From Schistocephalus solidus (taxonomy: Eukaryota; Platyhelminthes; Cestoda; Diphyllobothriidea; Diphyllobothriidae), in NCBI GenBank assembly GCA_017591395.1, contig WEDG01001551.1:146727-210726 (forward strand): DNA of 64,000 nt, read 5' to 3'. The position numbers were made by a program, and so were the translations under genes. Shown piece by piece: positions 1-10,702 of the stretch (position 1 is its first letter; each line of letters starts with the position of its first letter). The notes beneath the pieces are model-generated. The model ran no database searches and was not told the origin of the DNA. It worked only from the letters and a program-made list of their open reading frames with translations.

Positions 1-730
1 CCTGGAATCATTCAGGATTAAGAAACTTTCGCATAGGCTGCCCACTAAAATCTTGTGAGCTTTGACCAGAGAATATAGGTAGGTGGCTAAACTTACCTCC
101 TAACTTCCAGGTTTGGCGTACACCGATGGAATCTCGATCACAGCGAAACCAGGTCAGTGCTATCTTGCCAATAGAGTGACTACTGAAATGTTTGCAAAAT
201 TGACCTCATGAATGGTATGCATGACTGACGAAACATGAAAGATTCATAGGGAAACACGGCATCGAGTTGAAAATTTACGATAAGTCTGTTTAGTTAAAAG
301 TAGAATTGCCCACACAATCAACTGTATTCATAAAAATCAAAATCGACCGCCAAAATTGTAGGATAGCTGACTCGAGACTCCAAGACAATAAACAATCTTC
401 AAAGAATTGAGCCTTTGGGATTCTGAACTGTGGTAAAACTAGTAGGTTGGGGTTTATAAAATGGGATATGACCTGCACTTTCATCAGAATCTTCGGGACA
501 TCGACGATGTTAGACCTGTGTTCTTTGACTTAAACAGGTAAATGATGAAAAACGACGAAGCCTACAAGATGCACGAAGCATGGGCAGCCTTCCCTTTAAA
601 GAGCATGGTTAAATATTATGCTAAGAGAGATGCAGCAACCTTTATCTGGTTACCCATATACTATCTTGACCTGTGATATGCAAGAGCAGAAAATGTAGAG
701 GATAGAGTGAAGTATTTTACACCGGCTATC
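1..730. other. Unassigned sequence
   Basis: No ORF longer than 64 codons and no recognisable repeat, RNA or transposon motif. Confidence 0.5.
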
Positions 731-1035
731 GGTCAGTACGTCTAGAATCAGGAGATACTTGACTGAGTTGCAATAAAATTTTGAATAAGACAGCAAACTG
801 TAAGCGGTCACCTTAAGATCGACATTCCAGTTTTCAGAGCAGCTTCAATAGTATCTTGTTCATTGAGTCTTTGTCGGGTAAGCGGTCAGTACGTCTAGAA
901 TCAGAAGCGACTTGACTGAGTTGCAATAACATTTTGAACAAGACAGCAAAATGTAAGCGGTCACCTTAAGATCGACATTCCAGTTTTCAGAGCAGCTTCA
1001 ACAGTATCTTGTTCATTGAGTCTTTGTCGGGTTAG
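731..1035. repeat. 153-bp tandem duplication
   Basis: Two head-to-tail copies, 731-883 and 884-1035, both starting GGTCAGTACGTCTAGAATCA and ending with TTTGTCGGGTTA-type sequence. They differ at only a few positions, so the duplication is fairly recent. No coding content. 1,036-1,690 contains only a 67-codon ORF of no recognised family. Confidence 0.93.
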
Positions 1036-1689
1036 CTACTGTACCCTCGGATCTGATCCTACTCCTTCGTACAAAAGTTCAAACTCCGTTTTCAACAGTT
1101 CTACACAGAAGAACGTTACCAGGCGAATATTTGCACATGCTACTAACGCTAAAGGTTGTTTCGTATGCCAAAAGGCTGTTTAATTTTCCATGGGGTAAAT
1201 GGGAAAACCTTTTGAAACGCGCGGATCAACTACAAAAGCGTCCAACTCAAAATTTAGGGAGACACCGTTTCAAGGACAATGTTCGCTCATTACCGGAAAC
1301 TTCAAGCGACTCGGCAGGCAGCGTATATGCATAAATAATTAACAGCACCCGCATTCATATCTGTAGGTCGTATTTTATGTGATGATGGCGTGTTAGTCCG
1401 CCCCCGGGTCGTTACTTGCAATGTTTTCCTCATAGTAGTTGATTCTTGACGTGACGATTACTAGCCATTTAGCTCACCGTTACGGTAGATGTTAGTCGTT
1501 CGCAGACTTCTACGTGGTCCTAGTTACTGTGTTTGGGTCAAATCGTAGCACAGCATACGAAGGCGGGAGGTCGTTATGCCTACTAATTAACTGAAGGCCG
1601 GAGAACCATGAATCAAGCAGTTTACGGCTCACACGGTTTCGACCATAGAATTGTGGTTGAGTCCCGTCGAACGAACCGCGAGTTGTCTT

Positions 1690-3413
1690 CTAGCATCATT
1701 CATCCTCCCTACCACAGCATGTTCGGCCATTCACGCCAAAAGTAATCCTCGAGTTTCTCCAAGGCCGTTGCTTTGTTCGTACCTGCACCGGTTCGGATAA
1801 GCGACTCCAGATGTTGCCTACCGGGTAGCTCAGCCGCATGGCCTGACGCCTGACGACGTTGTTGAAAGCCGTCAACTGCCTTCTCACGCCACTCGGAGTT
1901 GGATTTGCATTATCAAGCGTCAAAGTATGAGCACTTCTAATGGTATTATAAAAGAAATGTGTTGTTCGCCTAAGCCCCAAGTACGACAGCGATCGGTTGC
2001 CATTGTGGTGCGCACTGCGATACTGATTCACATTACCCTTAAATGATTCTACAAATGCGGACTTAACAGCATTCTTGGTCTAAGCATTTCAAACTTCAAC
2101 CACTCTTTTGGAGAAGAATTTCCGTGCCTCCATCCTGGCACCGGTCACACGTAGTTTGACTGGATGAACCAGAAGTCTCCAGGTACAAGACAGCACTACT
2201 GACCGCGAAAAATGTGGGCTGTTTGTATCAGGGTCACCTCACTGCTAGCCAACTCAATGGAACGAGATCGAGACTGGATAATCGTTTTTCCTAGGGAAGT
2301 GAGCCCTGTCTATTCATACGTTTGGTTGTAGGATTTTCAACTTCTTGGAGGATTCTGAGGTCCTTAACGGTCCAGGGTCTCAATGCATAGATACATAACT
2401 TCGATTGCGGCAGCACAAACATTCGAAAGCCTTGCGCAGCCGGCTTCATAGAAAGAAAAGGTGTGCTTGAAGGCATATGGGAGTGACATCGTGGACTTTG
2501 CTACGTTTGGGCAGTCTAGCGAGGGTATAGAAGAATTCGTGATCCACACACCCAAGTCCTTCTGCGCGTCCACATCTTGCAGTGTTATGCCAATCAAATA
2601 GTCGACGATGCGGTTCAGAGAGCTGATCCCGCCGATTCACAGTAAGTTACGCTTCTTCGTGTTAAACGGTGAAGGTCATTTATTCGAACTTTATTCGAGT
2701 CGGTTTAGGCTTGCATGCAGGCGCTCTTTGTGAACTTCATTTGGGAGGACGCTTAAGATCTTGATATTATCGGTAAGCATGGTAACATCCCAATCCAGTT
2801 CATTGAAACAGTAGTTAACTGATATAATGAGCAGAGTAGGACCAAGAACAGAGCCTTGGTGAACACCAATGAAAAGCATAGAGAGAGGCTTTGTAAAATA
2901 ACGAACGCACCCATTCTACATCACCGGTACGTTATTGGGACCGCCGATTTCACTTACTTTAGTACTAGCAGCTCGTTTCGAACAATCGCCTTGGTGAAAT
3001 GAGCGGTCTCAAGTATTGTGGCCTCTTCAAAGTCACTCACAGGAGAGTTGAATCCAGTTTCCCTAGCTAAGACAAACCTGAAAAATGTCTGAACATAATC
3101 AGCTTTCGGTCCAGCTTCAACGAGGTCTATACCTTCAGGGGTCCTCAGTAGAGGCATTGGATCTCTGTTTCACGTGCTCAGCCAAGTGTAACCGTAGGAT
3201 AATGTTGGTATCTTTGCGGCATGGTTGAGGTGATTCAGCTCGAATTCCCGTCTTGTTCTGAGAATAGGCGCCTCCACTCGATTTCTTTGAAATTTTTATG
3301 CACCTATGCCTGTGGTCAGTAAGAAATTTCTTCGCGGTTTGTGTCGCCCTTGCCACGGCGAAAACTGGTGGCTCTGACGGTTTCACAGGGTAGTGTGATA
3401 ACTGACTGAGCAC
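1690..3413 (-). mobile_element. CR1/Jockey-like LINE remnant (reverse transcriptase)
   Basis: Several overlapping broken frames form one LINE ORF read right to left. From 3,413 to 2,954 comes the pre-RT linker (LRTPEGIDLVEAGPKADYVQ, where KAD...FF..V is typical). At 2,879-2,691 is the RT core with GVHQGSVLGPTLL, normally GVPQGSVLGPLLF; the catalytic FADD position reads LTDN. At 2,640-2,291 are the KDLGVWI and A..C.....Y..ETLDR blocks of the thumb. Near 2,130-2,070 is KFFSKRVVEV with in-frame stops. Frameshifts and stops separate every block, so the copy is dead. The family (CR1/Jockey clade) is inferred from these motifs. Confidence 0.75.
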
Positions 3414-5230
3414 TCTGCAGGCACCAAAGCCTCTTGCACCTGCACTGGTGTGTGATCACCACCTCGGCCTACAATCTCAACGGGGTCAAAGTTTACGGTG
3501 TGCGTCGTCTGCGTAGCGTGGGTTGTCACCTGCGGTTTTAATTCAAACCTCGAACAACCAACTGGTATTCATGCATTCCTGTTCCCAGCCGTAGTTGCCC
3601 TCTCTGCAGGAGCATCAAAGTCAGTATATTATGGCTGTCTTCTCCCGGTAAGGGATGAGTTCTTATGTTCACATCAATTGACGGCTGAGCATGACCTATG
3701 TGTGACGTTTATTTCGAACGGCTCGCTGGATGGGTTTATGGTCTTGGAGACGCCGACGGGTTCCCAGTTTAGTAGACTACATTCAATTTCTCTACGGCCA
3801 TCGGACTTTTTAACGAATTTTTTATTGATAACCCAAACCCAAACCTTATGCCTACCCCTAAACTCAACTATAACACGTACTCCAACACTTACCTTAATAG
3901 ACCTACAACTTAGCGCAGGTGGGTGGTTCTTATTCCCGTCTCTCGCCGATTTCATAACTGCATCGCCACTGACAACGACAACACGACTATTAGTTAAAAT
4001 ATATGTGCCAAAAACGCTTTTTACTGTAAACGCCACATCTTCAAAACAATTCACCTTACTTAAATTTTCCTAGGAAACATCTTACATGCTTTTGCGAACT
4101 ATTTACATACCATTAAGAACAAATCATTTTGCGTGAAGTAAACTGCACAGGAAGTTTAAGAGGCGAGGCAGATACGGGCTGACAATTTCACTCAAAGACG
4201 AGGATCAGAAAGGGAATTTGAGGGACTACCATGACCAAGTATTAGCCCGTAGAAAGCACCCTTGCCACTGGCCTCACCCCTACCGTCACCATCAACACCA
4301 AATTCATCTTCGTTTTTAACTCCTTATCACCGAAAATTCACTTTACCTTCAACGGTAGAGAGGGAGAGGTACGCTTCACTTTGGAAATAAAATTCCAAAA
4401 CTTTCAACAAAAAATCATCCATCCACCCGGAATAAGACTGGAAACACAAACCACAGAACACCGGAAGATCACGGACGAATGGTTGACGACTGCAACTTTG
4501 GACATCATAAAGAATCTTCCTTGAATGAGTCTCAAAATGCAGATCAAATTGGACCTCCTTCCAAACAGTGCCAGCGTCGTGCGCTGGTGACCTCATTATT
4601 CTACTTCCAGTAAACACAGACGGTTACAATTTGTTAAATAATGGGCTAAATAGGCCAACCGATGTACAGATAAGAATATCCACATGCGAATGGAGATCAG
4701 AAAAAATGGCGGCTCAGTTTCAAAAGCCCGCCGTAGCCAACAGTTGAGCGTTTGAGGTATTGATCCAAAGTGAGGGATAAAAAAGGCAATTCAAATCACA
4801 CTGAGCATTATCAGCACAGATACGCTCGGATCTGTTGAAAGAGAAAAAATTAAAGTCAAAGGAATCGCAACTGTACATGGCTCTGCCAGACGGACGTCGG
4901 CCATAGCCTAACCAGCAAGGGGAGGACTTGCAGCATTCGATTTGCACAGGTCGAGAAATGCTATTAGTGCATAGTTAAAGCCTATTGCCAGGCGGGGCAA
5001 ACTTACCTGCGCAAGCAAAACGACAGCTAGGCAGTCAACTGAGAAAACGGACTTCTGGGTTGTGCAAATAAAACAAATCAATTGCCTTTGAGTAAGACAC
5101 AACAGGTATGAAAACGTCCTACTTCTACTGCTGCTCGCGCCACATTTTATTCCTTTTTTCGTTCGGTAGACTAAGGTTTTCGCGAAGGGTGGAAGTGGCG
5201 CCCACTGATCAGGTTACGAGACATGCTCGT
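3414..5230. other. Unassigned sequence with a telomere-like patch
   Basis: About 3,836-3,912 is rich in CCTAA/CCAAA-like words (CCCAAACCCAAACC), similar to patches at 28.7, 35.2 and 52.4 kb. A 191-codon plus-strand ORF (3,498-4,073) and a 126-codon minus ORF cover it, but both run through this low-complexity patch and match no family I know. The minus ORF at 4,327-4,617 has CGLC but is otherwise unrecognised. Confidence 0.35.
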
Positions 5231-5234
5231 CCAA

Positions 5235-5395
5235 TTACGCCATGGGGTTCCAGGTAGAACCCTCGCAGACAGACCATCACATAGCGACTAGTTGCGTATG
5301 CAGTCAAGAAGATACCAGCAAAGACAAAAGAGGCTGGAATGGCCATTTCTGGTTTATTATCCGTTGTCAACCAGCGATACCCATAAATAGCCATC
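5235..5395 (-). mobile_element. 305-bp tRNA-derived repeat, diverged fragment
   Basis: Matches the 305-bp family around its hammerhead-like core and downstream part (minus strand): GAAATGGCCATT followed by CCAGCC, then the CTCGCAGACAG and TAGCGAC words. The core CTGATGA has decayed to TTGACAA. In stem I the usual A-U pair is replaced by G-C (see findings). 5,396-6,693, downstream of the Rabin8-like stop, holds nothing else I recognise. Confidence 0.75.
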
Positions 5396-5942
5396 CCGTT
5401 CTGCCTTGTCATTATCAGCATATATACCCAGTCGGTTGCGTTCAGGAGTTCTAGACGGAGCCCCCGAGACATAATGATAATAACACATCTTTGGAGGCGT
5501 TTAGACGTGTGCAATATTTGTCGAAAAGAGTCAGTTTCACAACGGGCCGGGATTTCCGAAAAAACACTCAGTACACTTGCAAAATGTTCCCAAAATAACA
5601 TTTTTAATGATTCGCCTTACTTGCATTACGAGGTGCAAGAAAAATCGAAGCGTTAGGCCCGATGGAGCATGCCCGAGCTTCATAGTGTGCAGAAGAACAC
5701 GCAAATATCTGGAGATGGGGAGTGGATGTTGCTGGGTAAAATGCAAGGCATTACACTACTCCTGGATAAAGATCTCATCCGTTCCCCATAAATCGTTTGT
5801 AGGACAAAATAAAAATATATACACCATGAGTCGCTGAAAAGATTTCAAACAGGATATTAGCGGGAAGTGAATTACCCGGATTGCAGTTGCATTTTGAGTA
5901 ACCTTTAACTGTTTGAAAAAACATTTCATGCAGGAAACCCAG

Positions 5943-5948
5943 TTTATT
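5943..5948 (-). terminator. Candidate poly(A) signal of the Rabin8-like gene
   Basis: The nearest canonical AATAAA on the minus strand downstream of the TAA is here, about 750 nt past the stop. I saw no closer canonical hexamer; variants such as AGTAAA occur near 6,288. Weak evidence only. Confidence 0.2.
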
Positions 5949-6693
5949 GATGTACCTTGTTGTCTTAAGCTTGTAAGACAATCCAGAAAGCAAAAAAGAG
6001 CACACCGGGATTTATGATCCGGTTTCAAGTCATAAAAAGACAGTCTTGTGAAAAAACAGTTTGCATGAATGACTGAGAGAGTCAATCTACGTCGTAAGAC
6101 AATCAAGACGTTATTTGCCATTAGATTTAGGGTGGAACCAAGTCACGCGGTAAACCAAAAACCCACTCAGACTGGCATTTTCCGGAAACAGTCACCAAAT
6201 GCCCGCTTTGTCAAATAAGGGTGAGAGGCAAAACATGAGAGTCCACCATGCAAAGAAATTACAAACTGAAAGACTGAAAATATAAATTTACTCAGGCACT
6301 AAAAAGCAAACATGTACAGGGAAAAATAGGTATAAAAAGTTTTCGGCAGTTGAGAAACGAAAAGTATCACAACTTGGGTGAGTGCATGTCAGTGATCATC
6401 TACCAGAAGGCAGCTGCTCACAGAGACCGACAAGGTCAGAGGGTGATAAGTAGAGTTCAACCAGCACTAATAGGCAAATGTCTCTGAAAAAAGAGAAGAC
6501 AAAGGGTTCGGAAGGGAGTATAACCCAGAGGAGGGCTGTAGAAAAGTAGGGAACGTTGGCACAGCTGGATGGCTCCAGGTAAAAAGTAAGCATAACAATG
6601 TCTGCACGAGGGGCAGGTGGAAGACGGTATGGAAGAAAAAGCGAAGTTCGAAAGAAGAGGAAAGACTGGCAAAGTGGAAGGCAAGACGGGTTG

Positions 6694-6981
6694 TTACTCA
6701 AGCAAGGGTAGGCCGTAGCCAAGGCGTGCCAGGGCGACAGCTGCCCGCCGACGCTGCACATTTTCGAACTGATGCCAACGCAGAGTTTTCTGGGTCTCGG
6801 CCGAGGTCATTGTGGGCCTATCCGAGGATTGCGGAGAATCTAGGGAACTAGGGGTGCCGGTGAGACCTCGACGAATCAGTGTGAGGTACTGAAATAGGTC
6901 GGCCACCGCAGCGATTCTCTGGCGAGCAGAACTTGAAATTTGCCAGCTGTGCGACTCAGAGGATCCGTCTGATTTGGATAC
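6694..6981 (-). CDS. RAB3IP-like: Rabin8-like exon 6 (terminal exon with stop)
   Basis: This terminal exon encodes 95 residues and a TAA. It starts VSKSDGSSESHSWQISSSAR after the acceptor ATCTTTACAG, then QRIAAVADLFQYLTLIRRGL, a short polar loop (TGTPSSLDSPQSSD), and ends FENVQRRRAAVALARLGYG plus LPLLE. This matches the family C-terminus (RITAV.NFF.YIRYI.QGL, a variable loop, then a helix ending in slAKLGY). The joint with exon 5, RLLVE|VSKSDG, is in phase 0 and aligns without a gap. Frame and length fit a functional last exon. Confidence 0.88.
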   Translation of the reverse strand, partial: VSKSDGSSESHSWQISSSARQRIAAVADLFQYLTLIRRGLTGTPSSLDSPQSSDRPTMTSAETQKTLRWHQFENVQRRRAAVALARLGYGLPLLE

Positions 6982-7027
6982 CTGTAAAGATATGGCCGGT
7001 TAATAAAACATAGGAACGCTGGCTATA

Positions 7028-7028
<1 letters not shown>

Positions 7029-7075
<47 letters not shown>
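7029..7075. repeat. (TA)n microsatellite
   Basis: About 23 TA units, directly abutting a PLE 3' end. Confidence 0.97.
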
Positions 7076-7078
<3 letters not shown>

Positions 7079-7120
7079 TCCGACGTTTCGAACTCTCACG
7101 CGAACCCATCGTCAAGGAAT
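7076..7120 (-). ncRNA. Hammerhead-ribozyme-like motif of a PLE 3' region
   Basis: On the minus strand, TTCC-TTGACGA, a 19-nt spacer beginning TGGGTTCG, then GAAACGTC-GGA. This resembles the minimal hammerheads known from PLE terminal repeats: core CTGANGA/GAAA, a two-base-pair stem III (AC/GT), then C as the cleavage base. TCC/GGA form a short stem I. C3 has become T and stem II pairing is poor, so this copy is probably inactive. Confidence 0.35.
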
Positions 7121-7560
7121 AAAAGGTTCACCACATATTTAAATCACCTCTGCCGAGTATGACCTTCATCAGCACCATTGAGTTATTCGCACAGGGCCTA
7201 ATATACAGCTGACAGATCGATACGTCTATTGATCGATTCCGCGGTCGAGTGCCAAGCTTCCTACAGCAGGCGTGAAATTCAGTCGCCTGACTGGTCCAGT
7301 ATTCTCATTCTGCCAAAGTCAAATTCGTGATCTGGCAGGGACGCGTGAGCGGCTACCACGGAGAGTTTATCATTCCGTCTCAAAGCAAGCTTGTGCTCAT
7401 GCATTCCCGTGCAAACCCGTTTGCCAGTTTCGCCAACATAATTGGCTCGACCACAATGCCAGTCAATCCGGTAAATGACGCCGGATTTTTGGTTGAGGAG
7501 GATTGGGTCTTTAGGTTGCATGAAATGCCGACAGATTGTCACTTCCGGTCTGTGAGCCAC
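7076..7560 (-). mobile_element. Penelope-like element fragment: GIY-YIG endonuclease end and 3' region
   Basis: On the minus strand, 7,560-7,279 encodes the C-terminal endonuclease of a PLE: VIYRIDWHCGRANYVGETGK, then a MHEHKLALRR helix and a DHEFDF tail. This is the YVGET form of the GIY-YIG fold with the H/C pair seen in PLEs. The 5' side stops exactly at the edge of the 0.8-kb inverted-repeat arm at 7,560, so the element is 5'-truncated and has no RT. The non-coding 3' region runs to the (TA)n tract and contains a hammerhead-like motif. Confidence 0.8.
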
Positions 7561-8355
7561 GCTGAACATAGTCATCTGATATCTTCCACGAGCTGAAAAA
7601 GTTATCAGTGTGGTTTTGCTGCGCTTAGCGGAGCTTTGTGAAAGATGTGTGAATTCGAATTGTCGGGCGACTAAATTTCTTGTTCCATCTATCACGCATG
7701 CTTCTCAATTACTTCCTGGGACTTGCATTCTCGCTTGAAAGTGGCGTGTTAGGTGAGCTGGAAATAGAACGACCTTGTGTATCATGTTGTCTTCTCATGA
7801 CTATCACAACAAATGCTTTTTTGGCATCAAGTTGCAAGGTCACGCCATCGTTATTGACCGTCTTCTTTGCACCACCTCGTCGGAAGACCTTACAGCGAAT
7901 TTGATCCACATGGCCTGCTACCTCCTGCTCACCCCTCACACCTAAGGGAATTAGACCAGAGGTACGCTAAGGGAAAGGCTTCACCACATGCCTTATATAG
8001 CTGGTGTCAGTGATGAATCAGGTTGTTACTGTCGGATGTTACTTTAAATGCACCTTTTCTCGGTCGGCTAATTACGATTAGGATATTTGGAGCGCACCAT
8101 GCTGTACGGGTAGAGAATAATACTTTCAAGGCAGATATTCCGCACTTGGTTTTACTCTTTGAGTTCTCAGTTTCGCACTTTTTGTGCAACACTTGGTTAT
8201 ATGCATACCTATATATGCAGAATAGTATGACCGGCAAAGACAAGAGTGACTGGAGACCTGTGGTTTGGTATGACTGTCTAATGACGGCTAATAAACCAGA
8301 AATGGCCATTCCAGTCTCCCCTTGTCTGATCTAAACCGGCAAGCAATGAGCGAGT
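7560..8355 (+). repeat. Left arm of a near-identical 0.8-kb inverted repeat
   Basis: Reads as the reverse complement of 12,124-12,920, with only scattered substitutions and small indels; the ORFs of 74 and 76 codons on each side translate identically. The arm carries a 305-bp-family fragment at its outer end (8,221-8,340). The shared ORFs match no family I know and may not be coding. Confidence 0.92.
8221..8340 (+). mobile_element. 305-bp tRNA-derived repeat, partial copy with decayed core
   Basis: Contains GACTGT-CTAATGA, GGCTAATAAACC, GAAATGGCCATTCCAGTC, the hammerhead-like segment of the family with U4, stem I and stem II changes. No box A/B head of this family is attached. Confidence 0.75.
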
Positions 8356-8400
8356 GGCGCAGTGGGTAGAGCGTTGGACTTCTAACAAGTAGGTTATGAA
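8345..8400 (+). repeat. tRNA-like head of a second SINE
   Basis: GAGCGAGTGGCGCAGTGGGT followed by AGAGCGTTGGACTTCTAAC resembles a tRNA D-arm/anticodon-arm. TGGCGCAGTGG fits box A, but the box B position (AGGTTATGAAAG) is decayed. Probably a SINE head, not a tRNA gene. 8,401-9,020 shows nothing further. Confidence 0.4.
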
Positions 8401-9020
8401 AGAGACTGTATCAATCTACCCATTTTTCTGTCGTCTCTCCTCTTCCATTATAACTTGGCCAACTTCGACCTGGTAATTGGTTGCTTGTTCGTGACCTTTG
8501 CCACCCATACGGAGCTTGTTTGCTTCGGGAAGCCAATAGGTCAGTGTGCGCCTATTCCTGTTCTCTATGCGGTTTCTGATATATGAACTCCAGAGATAAT
8601 CAAGGAATTTATTTCTGAAATTATTATATCTATGCATATATATATCAGTGAAGATTTGACGAAGAAGAGGAGACGAGTTCATGTACCGGAATGTTTTTGG
8701 ACTGACATTTCGAAAACCCCCTCGTTTCCATCATTAGATTTGATCTTCCTGCTTCTTTTGACTGTTTCACCCTTGAAGCCTGCCTGGTAGTATATCCGTA
8801 TTTGGAGTACGAAATTTGACCTGCCTGTTCGCTGCTGATTGGACTTGACTTCTTCAGCCCCTTGACATTTGTTTATTCTGGTGCCGTCCTATTTTTTTTT
8901 GGAAAGTCAGCGTGCGTAGTGGCCTGCCCCTCGTCAGCCAGCGGAATGGTTAATCGTCGAGGCCCGCGTGAGTTGATTTCAACCTCGTGGGCGTGGTGGT
9001 GAGGCGGTGTTCCACGCTGG

Positions 9021-10380
9021 TCACATGGCCTCCGGCCGGCTCCTCTCTTCTTTTTCTCTGACGTCAGTTGTCGGCCACGCGTGATTTTTCTCGACTGTCA
9101 AATTGCACGTGCCCGAACTGACTCGAGCCTTGTACATATCGCCTAGTAGGCGGGATGCAAATCTATATGACTCTGTTAACTCTCCCCGTGGAGGACCAAC
9201 TTTCGAGCAGCAGTTTGGCTTCTTATGGTTGGTTCGGCTGATTACTCTCACTTTCTCAAAGGCTAAACTGTGGTTCTTCTGCTGCATGGGGCCAGAGAAT
9301 ATAGACAGCCTACCCTTGTGGTTGATTGCAAACTGGCGTTCGTGCAATCTTGCGCCAAGGCCTTTGTCCGTTTCACCAACATACCTCGCATCACAGTTAT
9401 GGCATGGTTTGCTGTAGACTACTGCTGATTGTTCTGTCATTGCTAGCGGTTTTTTGGGCCTCATGATGTGCTGTCTGGTTGTTGAGCCTGGCTTATGAGC
9501 CACACCAATCCCGAAAGGTTTCCGGATTCTTGCCGTCGACTCTGATACGTTTTTCACATAAGGGATCGCGAACCAAAACTTCGAGTCTTCGCCTTTCGAT
9601 CGCTCAAGGTTGGGCCTCCTAAGGCGCTTGCGTATAAAGGGCTTCGGATATCCGTTGTCTTCAAAGAGGGCATTCAAGTACTTAGTCTCCTCCTTTCCAC
9701 TGTCTTCGCTGCAGTGTGTTTGAACGCGTTGGAAGAGGGTTCTGACACAACTGAGTTTGTGACCAACGGGCTGTTTGTTTCTGAAGTGCAGGATACGCAT
9801 GGTGTTATTTGCCTTCCGGTAGACCGTTGTCCTTATTTTCTTGACTGCCAGGTTATTTACTTGGACGTCGAGGAAGGACAACTGATTGTTGACCTCTTCT
9901 TCCATCGTTAACTGGAGGTCGGGAAAGATGGAGTTCAAAAAAGTCTTGAAAGCCTGCACTTCGCCCCATTTGATGATGACGAAAGTGTGGTCAACTTACC
10001 TGGCCCAGAATTTAGGGGGGCAAGAGCTGAAGACCAGCCGCTCTAGCCTCTGCAAGACTGCTTCAGCAATCAGTCCGGACAGAGGTGAGCTCATTGGTGT
10101 CCCCTTCTTTTGTTCGTAAACCTGGCCGTTTAACTGGAAGAAAGTTTTAAGACACAATCCCAGGAGCTCATCGATGTGCACTCGTTTGAGCTGTTGGTCG
10201 GTTTCATCGTATTTTTATCAGAGAAGACCGTCAATAGTGTCGATAGCCAGATCGGCCGGAATAGAGGTAAACAACAAGATTACGGCAAACAACATCACCT
10301 CGGCTGCGTCCACTTCCAGGTGTTGGATGTGGACAAAAAATATTTAGCAGACTTTACCGTCCACTCTGAATCCTTAGTAA
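9021..10380 (-). pseudogene. Penelope-like element, reverse transcriptase plus GIY-YIG endonuclease, dead copy
   Basis: On the minus strand the RT starts near 10,380 with FTSIPADLAIDTIDGLL (family FTSIPLDLA), followed by two stops, then the 10,181-9,996 frame with GTPMSSPLSGLIAEA (family GTPMGSPLS). The catalytic YVDD box reads stop-V-D-H, so both a nonsense change and loss of an Asp hit the active site. A 312-residue frame (9,959-9,021) follows, with LSFLDVQV, a GHKLSCVRTL thumb motif and the endonuclease VVYSKPCHNCDARYVGET at residues 180-197. It lies between the arms of the 0.8-kb inverted repeat in the last intron of the Rabin8-like gene. PLEs prime at chromosome breaks or telomeres; this copy cannot encode active enzyme. 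Confidence 0.88.
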
Positions 10381-10632
10381 GGAAACACAGGAAAAATCGG
10401 CGAAACGTGTCTGGGCTTTTAGCTAGTACCTATGTCGGGTGTACGGTATACCATTTTTGCCATATAAATTTCCTAATACTTGTAGTACTACTTGATTTTA
10501 GAATAGGCATTACGTGGTTATTCCACGGTGGTTGATTGTCTTAGACCCAAATGTTCATTGAAATTTCGGGTCTGACCATAAGAATAATTTTTCGGTCACT
10601 TAAATCCATGTACTAAATTTAATAATTTCCGA

Positions 10633-10636
<4 letters not shown>

Positions 10637-10698
<62 letters not shown>
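10637..10698. repeat. (AT)n microsatellite
   Basis: About 31 AT units immediately upstream of a 305-bp-family insertion. 10,381-10,636 has no other recognisable content. Confidence 0.97.

Positions 10699-10702
<4 letters not shown>

Noticed and set aside
3498..4073. 191-codon plus-strand ORF
   Set aside because: Runs through a telomere-like low-complexity patch, has an equally open frame on the other strand, and matches no family.
7155..7200. Additional CTGATGA word on the minus strand near 7,170
   Set aside because: No GAAA or pairing partners at hammerhead spacing.
7709..7939. Duplicated 76-codon ORF (also 12,541-12,771) as a conserved protein
   Set aside because: Identity comes from the recent inverted duplication, not selection; reverse frames are equally open and no domain is visible.
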